Below, piece by piece: positions 58,703-64,000 of a stretch of DNA of 64,000 bases. Below the pieces are notes generated by a model. It did not search any database and was not told where the DNA came from. It saw only the letters and a list, made by a program, of their open reading frames with translations. Source of the stretch: Helicobacter sp. NHP19-003 (GTDB taxonomy: Bacteria > Campylobacterota > Campylobacteria > Campylobacterales > Helicobacteraceae); the NCBI RefSeq assembly GCF_019703305.1, contig NZ_AP024814.1:806001-870000 (forward strand), read 5' to 3'. The translations under genes were made by a program, and so were the position numbers. The first letter of the stretch is position 1. Every line of letters begins with the position of its first letter.

Positions 58703-59026
58703 CTACTTTTTCTTGCTAGATTTAGCGGCTTTGCCGATCTTGCCTTTTTCTTTCACCACCATGTCTTTTAAAACCTTGCCGGGTTTAAACTTAGGCACCA
58801 TTTTATCCTCTGTTGCGTAGGTTTTATCGCTGCCGGGGACTTTGCCACTCTTGCCCTTCTGCAACGCCACTTCAAATTTGCCAAAGCCCACAAGCTCCAC
58901 ACTTTCGTGTCTACCCAAGGCTTTTTGCACGGCCTTCACAAAGCCATCTAGGGCAAATTCCGCATCTTTACGGCTCTCAAAGCCCCCCTCTTCCTTCATC
59001 AATTCGACAAACTCCGCTTTTTTCAT
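58703..59026 (-). CDS. hup: Histone-like DNA-binding protein HU
   Basis: The 107-residue protein starts MKKAEFVELMKEEGG and has the beta-arm region VELVGFGKFEVALQKGKSG and VPKFKPGKVLKDMV, then a Lys-rich tail (KIGKAAKSSKKK) longer than in many HU. ATG at 59026 has AAAGGG upstream; in-frame codons further upstream overlap the promoter. Confidence 0.94.
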   Translation of the reverse strand: MKKAEFVELMKEEGGFESRKDAEFALDGFVKAVQKALGRHESVELVGFGKFEVALQKGKSGKVPGSDKTYATEDKMVPKFKPGKVLKDMVVKEKGKIGKAAKSSKKK

Positions 59027-59072
59027 AGGCACCCTTTCAAATTTTGCTCCAAATGTGGCGCATGAGGCGGTC

Positions 59073-59078
59073 ATTATA
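59073..59078 (-). promoter_or_regulatory. -10 element for hup
   Basis: TATAAT on the minus strand (TTGTAGTATAATGACC) about 47 bases before the hup ATG, preceded by a T-rich stretch. Confidence 0.65.
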
Positions 59079-59172
59079 CTACAAAAATTGCAATCTGCGC
59101 CCTATCTTGCGTTTACGCTCTTAAAACCCTCTATTTTGCGCCCCCTTAAGAGCGATTCAAGCTAGCTATTTG

Positions 59173-59178
59173 TATGAT
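59173..59178 (+). promoter_or_regulatory. -10 element for gap-pgk-corA
   Basis: TATGAT in TTTGTATGATAGG about 30 bases before the gap ATG; AAGGGG serves as ribosome site. Confidence 0.5.
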
Positions 59179-59207
59179 AGGGGCTTATTGATGAAAGTAA
59201 GGGGTTC

Positions 59208-60197
59208 ATGTTGCGTGTTGCTGTCAATGGAGCTGGGCGGATTGGGCTGTGTGCGTGCCGTGTTGTGGGGGCAAGAAAAGATTTAGAGTTAGTGGCGATC
59301 AACGCCACTTATGGGATAGAGACTCTAGCGCACCTCTTACGCCACGACTCTTTGCATAAGCACGATCTACCCATCGAGATTTTAGACAGCGCGCATTTGC
59401 GCATCGGACATAGCCAAAAAGTGAGGGTGCTTGGCGAGCGTGATCCGCACAAATTGGATTTGAGTCCCGCCCAGGTGGTCTTAGAGTGCACGGGCAAGTT
59501 CAACGAGGCGAATTTGGCCAAAGCGCACCTTAAGGGGAGTGTGCAAAAAGTGGTGATCTCTGCGCCTGCCAAAAACACGCCGACTTTTGTCTACGGGGTC
59601 AACCACACCCACTACAAGAGCGAGGCGGTGATCTCTAACGCTTCTTGCACCACCAACGCCCTAGCCCCCCTTTTAAAGGTGCTGGATTCTAACTTTGGTG
59701 TGCAGCACGCCTTGATGACAACGATTCACAGCTACACCAACGACCAAAACCTTCTAGACTCCAAACACAAAGACTTGCGCCGCGCTAGAGCTGCCGCGCT
59801 CAATGTGATCCCCACAAGCACAGGGGTGAATAAAGCGATCGCTCTAGTGTTGCCCCATCTGGCGGGTAAAGTGAGCGGCCTTGCTTTAAGAGTGCCGACC
59901 CCCGATGTGAGTTTAGTGGATTTGAGCTTTGACACTAAAAAGCCGCTAAGCCTAGAGGTCTTACACGCAAGTTTTCAGCAAGCCAGCCAAAAAGAGTTGA
60001 AGGGGATTTTAGGCATAGACACAGAAAAGCGGGTGTCTAGCGATTTTATCGGATCGCCCTTTAGCGCCATCTACATCGAAGACCAAACTTTGGTTTTAGA
60101 CCAGCACCACGCCAAGATTTTAGCGTGGTATGACAACGAGATGGGCTATAGCCATCGCTTGGTGGATATGGCTGTTTACATTTGCCAAAAGGATTAA
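59208..60197 (+). CDS. gapA: Glyceraldehyde-3-phosphate dehydrogenase
   Basis: The 329-residue protein has the NAD-binding start [16 protein letters not shown], catalytic C147 in [12 protein letters not shown] with H in [10 protein letters not shown], and [15 protein letters not shown]. The residue after the second strand reads AINATYG, where NAD-specific enzymes often have Asp (INDL), so cofactor preference could differ. Upstream of pgk by one base; same gene pair as HP1346-HP1345. Confidence 0.95.
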   Translation: MLRVAVNGAGRIGLCACRVVGARKDLELVAINATYGIETLAHLLRHDSLHKHDLPIEILDSAHLRIGHSQKVRVLGERDPHKLDLSPAQVVLECTGKFNEANLAKAHLKGSVQKVVISAPAKNTPTFVYGVNHTHYKSEAVISNASCTTNALAPLLKVLDSNFGVQHALMTTIHSYTNDQNLLDSKHKDLRRARAAALNVIPTSTGVNKAIALVLPHLAGKVSGLALRVPTPDVSLVDLSFDTKKPLSLEVLHASFQQASQKELKGILGIDTEKRVSSDFIGSPFSAIYIEDQTLVLDQHHAKILAWYDNEMGYSHRLVDMAVYICQKD

Positions 60198-60198
60198 C

Positions 60199-61419
60199 AT
60201 GCTAGCAGGGATCAAGCGCATGCAAGAGGTCTTGGGGATACAAGACATCAGCGTTACAAATAAACGGGTGTTGATACGGGTGGATTTTAATGTTCCCTTA
60301 GATAAGGATTTTAACATCACCGAGGACACTCGTATGCGTGAGAGCATCTCTACGATCAATCATTGCATCGATAATGGGGCGCAGTCTGTGGTCTTGGTGG
60401 GGCATTTAGGGCGGCCCCAGCCCCAAATAGAAGGGCAGAGAGAAGAGAAATACTCTTTTAGGCATTTGTTAAAAAGGTTAGAAAGACTCTTAAACAAAGA
60501 AGTGTTGTTTGCCAGCTCCCCACAAATGGCTAAGGATTTGCAAGAGAGCCAAAAAAATCCCATTATTCTAGTAGAGAATTTGCGCTTTTACAAGGGCGAA
60601 AAGGACAACACCCCTGAGTTTGCCAAATGCCTTGCTGATCTGTGCGATGTCTATGTCAATGACGCTTTTGGCACAAGCCACAGAAAGCACGCCAGCACCT
60701 ATGGGATCGCCGCCTATGTCCCCGTGAAAGTCGCCGGCTTTTTGCTGAAAAAAGAGATCAACTCTTTTGCTAAGGCTTTGGCAAATCCCTTGCGTCCCGT
60801 GTTGCTGGTCGTGGGCGGCTCAAAAGTCAGCTCCAAACTCACACTCTTACACAATATCTTAGAGCGGGTGGATAAAGTCATCATCGGCGGAGCGATGAGC
60901 AACACCTTTTTAAAGGCTTTGGGCTACAATATGCAAGCCTCTTTGGTGGAAGAGGACCTGATCCAAGATGCCCTAGATATTCTCAACAAAGCCAAACAAA
61001 GGGGTGTGCATGTCTACCTGCCTGTGGATGTGGTGAGCAGCCCGCATTTAGAGCACACCGATCAGGTGCAAATCACCCCCGCCCAAGACATCCCCCTAAA
61101 CCACATGGCAGTGGACATCGGCCCCGCCACTTCTAAGCTTTTTTCCTTGGTGATCCAAAGCAGCCAAACGATCATTTGGAATGGGCCACTCGGGGTGTAT
61201 GAAGTGCCCTTGTTTAGTCGGGGCTCTAGCCAAGTTGCACACAGCATTTCCAACACCTATGCGTTTTCTTTGATCGGCGGAGGGGACACCATCGATGTCT
61301 TAACAAGGGCGGGCTATAAAGACAGCGTCAGCTTCATTTCTACGGGTGGGGGGGCGAGCCTAGAACTTTTGGAGGGCAAAATTCTAGTCGCCTTTGAAGT
61401 CTTGGACCGCCACCCATGA
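60199..61419 (+). CDS. pgk: Phosphoglycerate kinase Pgk
   Basis: The 406-residue two-domain kinase has the start KRVLIRVDFNVPLDKDFNIT, VLVGHLGRPQ, ENLRFYKGEKDN, GGSKVSSKLTLL and the C-terminal SLIGGGDTIDVL, FISTGGGASLELLEGK. ATG 60199 (AAAGGA upstream) gives the usual length. Confidence 0.96.
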   Translation: MLAGIKRMQEVLGIQDISVTNKRVLIRVDFNVPLDKDFNITEDTRMRESISTINHCIDNGAQSVVLVGHLGRPQPQIEGQREEKYSFRHLLKRLERLLNKEVLFASSPQMAKDLQESQKNPIILVENLRFYKGEKDNTPEFAKCLADLCDVYVNDAFGTSHRKHASTYGIAAYVPVKVAGFLLKKEINSFAKALANPLRPVLLVVGGSKVSSKLTLLHNILERVDKVIIGGAMSNTFLKALGYNMQASLVEEDLIQDALDILNKAKQRGVHVYLPVDVVSSPHLEHTDQVQITPAQDIPLNHMAVDIGPATSKLFSLVIQSSQTIIWNGPLGVYEVPLFSRGSSQVAHSISNTYAFSLIGGGDTIDVLTRAGYKDSVSFISTGGGASLELLEGKILVAFEVLDRHP

Positions 61420-61458
61420 CAACAAGCGCGCCATGCCCATCATGTGGTAGGAGTGGGC

Positions 61459-62412
61459 ATGATCAATGTCTTTACAAAAAACGCTGAACTAGTTGAGGTC
61501 TTTGCTTTTAGGGATTTTGCCAGCTTCCCCTTTGAAGAGAAAAATATCCTATGGTTTGAGATCGTCAACCCCACTTTTGCCGAGCTCTATTGCATTGCCC
61601 AAAACTACGATCTAAATCTTTATGAAGACCCTGAAAAAAGTGCGGTGGTGAAGTATTGGGAGAACAGCACCTCCATCACCATCAACACCTATTTTATCTA
61701 CAAAGACACCCCCCTAGCCTTCCACACAGAAGCCGTAACTTACTTCATCGCAAACAATATCCTTTTCACACTTTATCACGGGGATTTCCCCATTTTTAAA
61801 GATGTGCAAAGGCGGGTTTTGGCTAGCCCTAAAAAATTCCATGACGGCTTTGACATTTTGGCAAAAATCCTAGAGCTTTACTTTGAAAAGGGGGCGGATT
61901 GTTTGGAGGAGGTCAATAGAGAAACCAGTGTGCTAAGAAAACAAATTGTCTTTGACTTGGAGGCGTGTACCCACGAAGAAACTTTAATCTCTCTTTCTTT
62001 CTTGCAAGAGTTCAACATGGAGCTCAGAGACTCCCTTTTTGACAAACGGCGCATCATCACGGCGTTGCTTAAAAGTAATAAAGTGGATAATGAAACCAAG
62101 AAAGACTTCAACATCATCATCAAAGATTTTAATTCGCTCGTGGAATTTAGCACCGCAAACCTCAACGCTCTAGACAATATCCAAAACCTCTTCACTTCTC
62201 AAGTCAATGTGGAGCAGAATAAAATCATCAAGCTTTTCACCGTGGCAACCATGGCGATGATGCCCCCCACGCTCATCGGTACAATCTATGGCATGAACTT
62301 TGAAGTGATGCCCGAGCTTCGATGGGAGTTTGGTTATCCAATGGCGGTTATGGCGATGATCGTTTCTACGATCTTGCCCATTCTTTACTTTAAAAAGAAG
62401 GGCTGGCTCTAA
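61459..62412 (+). CDS. corA: Magnesium/cobalt transporter CorA
   Basis: The 317-residue protein has a large cytoplasmic domain and two C-terminal spans; the first ends in the selectivity motif YGMNFEVMPEL (GMN), and the second is GYPMAVMAMIVSTILPILYF. ATG 61459 has TAGGAG five bases upstream. Same place after pgk as in H. pylori. Its stop overlaps that of the convergent gene by four bases. Confidence 0.94.
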   Translation: MINVFTKNAELVEVFAFRDFASFPFEEKNILWFEIVNPTFAELYCIAQNYDLNLYEDPEKSAVVKYWENSTSITINTYFIYKDTPLAFHTEAVTYFIANNILFTLYHGDFPIFKDVQRRVLASPKKFHDGFDILAKILELYFEKGADCLEEVNRETSVLRKQIVFDLEACTHEETLISLSFLQEFNMELRDSLFDKRRIITALLKSNKVDNETKKDFNIIIKDFNSLVEFSTANLNALDNIQNLFTSQVNVEQNKIIKLFTVATMAMMPPTLIGTIYGMNFEVMPELRWEFGYPMAVMAMIVSTILPILYFKKKGWL

Positions 62413-62945
62413 AGGGCTAGGGCTAAGAGCACGCCCAAGACTACTGTGCCTAGCAAAAATGCGCTTAGGATAGAAACCGTGTTTTTGCGCTTAAAGCCCA
62501 TGAGCAATCCGCTGATATAAAATAGACACAGAAAGACCCCAAAAACAATCCCAAAAATCTCCAATAACTTGCCCGCTTTGCCTTTGTGTACCTGCATGAG
62601 TATGCCTAGAAAACTGCGGTGGATTACAGTGATCACGCTCTGATTTCCCTTAGCACTTAGGCTAACCTCATAACTGGCAGTGCCGATGATCAAAGCCTCT
62701 CTGTGCTTTCTAGGTTTAATTTTAGATGGCAGAGCTAGGTGTTTTTGTTTTAAAAAATCCAATAAAAACCCTAACTCTTTGTCTTTGGCCACAAGGGGGA
62801 CGCTCCAGCTGGTGATCTGCGCTCCACTATTGGGATTGAAATCCAAAAGAAAAGCCACCCCACTCAGGGCAAACAACAAGGCAAAGGGCAAGAAAAACAC
62901 ACTCGTCAAGGCGTGGAATTTATAAACGCTTTGGATACACATCAT
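62409..62945 (-). CDS. PepSY-associated type membrane protein
   Basis: The 178-residue protein has a first span preceded by His (YKFHALTSVFFLPFALLFALSG), a periplasmic section, a conserved HRSFLGILMQVHKGKAGKLL, then two spans (LEIFGIVFGVFLCLFYISGL; ILSAFLLGTVVLGVLLALAL). This spacing of His residues is like PepSY_TM proteins of iron or haem-related reductases. Function not proven. Its ATG overlaps the stop of the GSP-synthase-like gene, implying translational coupling. Confidence 0.7.
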   Translation of the reverse strand: MMCIQSVYKFHALTSVFFLPFALLFALSGVAFLLDFNPNSGAQITSWSVPLVAKDKELGFLLDFLKQKHLALPSKIKPRKHREALIIGTASYEVSLSAKGNQSVITVIHRSFLGILMQVHKGKAGKLLEIFGIVFGVFLCLFYISGLLMGFKRKNTVSILSAFLLGTVVLGVLLALAL

Positions 62946-64000
62946 TGGATAATGTGGCTCACAAATTTAGAAAAATTATCCATCACTAATCCGCCCTTTC
63001 TAAAGCCCAGCCCGCAAGCTTCGTAGGCGTAAAAGACATTGGGTTGGTAGTAAAACTCCCCAACCTTGTTTAAAGGGGCAAACTCCTGATAAATGGGTTT
63101 GTGGTTGCCATAAATGCCCCCTGTTTCGTGGATCACGCTTAAATCGGGGTTTAAAATCTGTGTGTTTGCCCCCTCTCTGCCAAAGGCGACCTTGCGTACT
63201 TGTTTTTTATTGCGCAAAGGTTCGTAGCTTGTTTCTAATAATAGGGGGTGGTTGGGGTAGTGTTCCCAAAGCAATTTTAAAAACCGCTTGCTTTGGAAAA
63301 TCAAGGTGTAGGCGGGGTTTAAAAAAATCGTGTTTTGGTTTTCCATCATGCCCTGCATGAGCATCGCTAGTTCAGGCTCATCAATGGCGATGTTCTCCCA
63401 AGGGATTAACTTAAAGAGAAACTCGTAATTGATGCCCTCGTAAAACACCCCCGTTTCGGCGTTGAATTCCACTTTATCAATGTAGGCGAAATGCGTGTCA
63501 AAGCCCGCACTCTTGGCGCACTCTTGTAAAAACCGCGTGGTGCGCTCCTCCTCACTGCTGCCCTGCACGCAAGAGAATAGGATTTTCCAACCCTCGTATT
63601 CTTGGGCGAATGCACTCGTGTCCTCTTGCAAGGTTACAAGCCGCTTAAAGTTCTCCCCCAAAGCCTCAAAGATATTGTTAAATTGCAACTCGGCGTTGTA
63701 GCCATTGTGCTTGAGCAACGCCCATTGCACTAAGGCACTCTCATAAAGCATGGTAGGGGTGTCGGCGTTGAACTCTAAGAGCTTTATGGGCTGTCCATCT
63801 AACCCGCCGGCTAAATCAAAACGCCCGTAAATGTGCCAGTGTATGTCGTTCTCCCAGCTTTGCTTAATCATGGGTACAATGCTGTTAGGGATGTCAAGCT
63901 CAAAAAAGCGTTCTTGATCGATCACCATTTGTGCCGTTTCCACGCACATGTCGTAAAGTTCGTTGCATGCGGCGTAATAAGCGTCCGCTTGGGCTTGGTT
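62942..64000 (-). CDS. Glutathionylspermidine-synthase family ATP-grasp protein, 5' end outside window
   Basis: The frame is open from 62942 to the window edge (AQADAYYAACNELYDMCVET upstream of the first ATG at 63949), so the start lies beyond 64000. Family phrases: HIYGRFDLAGGLDGQPIKLL, EFNADTPTMLYESALVQW, KLIPWENIAIDEP, FLNPAYTLIFQSKRFLKLLW and a C-terminal GREGANTQIL, ETGGIYGNHKPIYQEF. Such YgiC/YjfC-like proteins have an ATP-grasp ligase domain and unknown peptides or polyamines as substrates. Coupled to the PepSY-like gene. Confidence 0.85.
   Translation of the reverse strand, partial: NQAQADAYYAACNELYDMCVETAQMVIDQERFFELDIPNSIVPMIKQSWENDIHWHIYGRFDLAGGLDGQPIKLLEFNADTPTMLYESALVQWALLKHNGYNAELQFNNIFEALGENFKRLVTLQEDTSAFAQEYEGWKILFSCVQGSSEEERTTRFLQECAKSAGFDTHFAYIDKVEFNAETGVFYEGINYEFLFKLIPWENIAIDEPELAMLMQGMMENQNTIFLNPAYTLIFQSKRFLKLLWEHYPNHPLLLETSYEPLRNKKQVRKVAFGREGANTQILNPDLSVIHETGGIYGNHKPIYQEFAPLNKVGEFYYQPNVFYAYEACGLGFRKGGLVMDNFSKFVSHIIQ

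Overview
The window is chromosomal DNA of a gastric, non-pylori type Helicobacter. Nearly every core gene has its best remembered match in Helicobacter pylori and many blocks keep the pylori order: mqnE-bamA; moaA/mobA-flhB; hemH-thioredoxin-ccsBA; yggS-ubiD-serA-rpsA; fmt-birA-ATP synthase-Tol/Pal-slyD; ligA-cheV-aspS-adk-ppa; hefABC; gap-pgk-corA. Base composition by eye (mid-40s % GC, many G/C runs) is higher than in H. pylori and fits the felis/bizzozeronii/heilmannii group, but the species is inference.

Layout. 1-3.5 kb: bamA (5' two-thirds, cut by the window), mqnE and moaA on the minus strand. 3.5-7.2 kb: an accessory island of two restriction-modification (R-M) units between moaA and mobA. 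One unit (gamma-class adenine methylase plus GIY-YIG nuclease) is flanked by ~77-bp direct repeats; the other is DpnII-like with a frameshifted methylase. 7.2-18.1 kb: mobA-flhB, a lipase-like hydrolase, mqnD, a decayed third R-M locus, rho-murI, and the ccsBA-thioredoxin-hemH cluster. 18.2-22.3 kb: gatB, then a worn patch (lone virB8-like gene, deleted pirin remnant, prpD with compensating frameshifts). 22.3-28.6 kb: yggS, ubiD-like, serA, a membrane protein and rpsA. 28.7-31.9 kb: a phase-variable glycosyltransferase with an 11-G tract and two envelope lipoprotein-type genes. 31.9-44.3 kb: SRP RNA, fmt, birA, the full F1Fo operon (atpF' to atpC), tolQRAB-pal-cpoB and slyD. 44.3-52.8 kb: an odd CTAG-rich spacer, ligA, cheV, aspS, adk, ppa, trpE, trpG. 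52.8-58.6 kb: the hefABC RND efflux operon with a small outer-membrane protein and tRNA-Arg(CCT). 58.7-64 kb: hup, gap-pgk-corA, a PepSY-type membrane protein and a GSP-synthase family gene cut by the window end.

How genes work together. mqnE, mqnD and the ubiD-like gene belong to the futalosine route to menaquinone. ccsBA and the thioredoxin support cytochrome c assembly and hemH makes haem; with the ATP synthase these serve respiration. GatB together with AspRS suggests the indirect route to Asn-tRNA/Gln-tRNA. TolQRAB-Pal-CpoB, BamA and HefABC are envelope machines.

Most notable: (1) LigA carries about three additional tandem zinc ribbons inside its single canonical zinc finger; (2) an R-M unit with long target-site duplication lies beside a second R-M unit whose methylase is frameshifted; (3) parA-parB are missing from between birA and atpF'; (4) four genes (prpD, tolA, pal, ligA) are broken or scrambled near runs of exactly six C or G, where one base fewer would restore frame (for pal a second site is equally possible). 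The last point may reflect sequencing error rather than biology and should be settled first.
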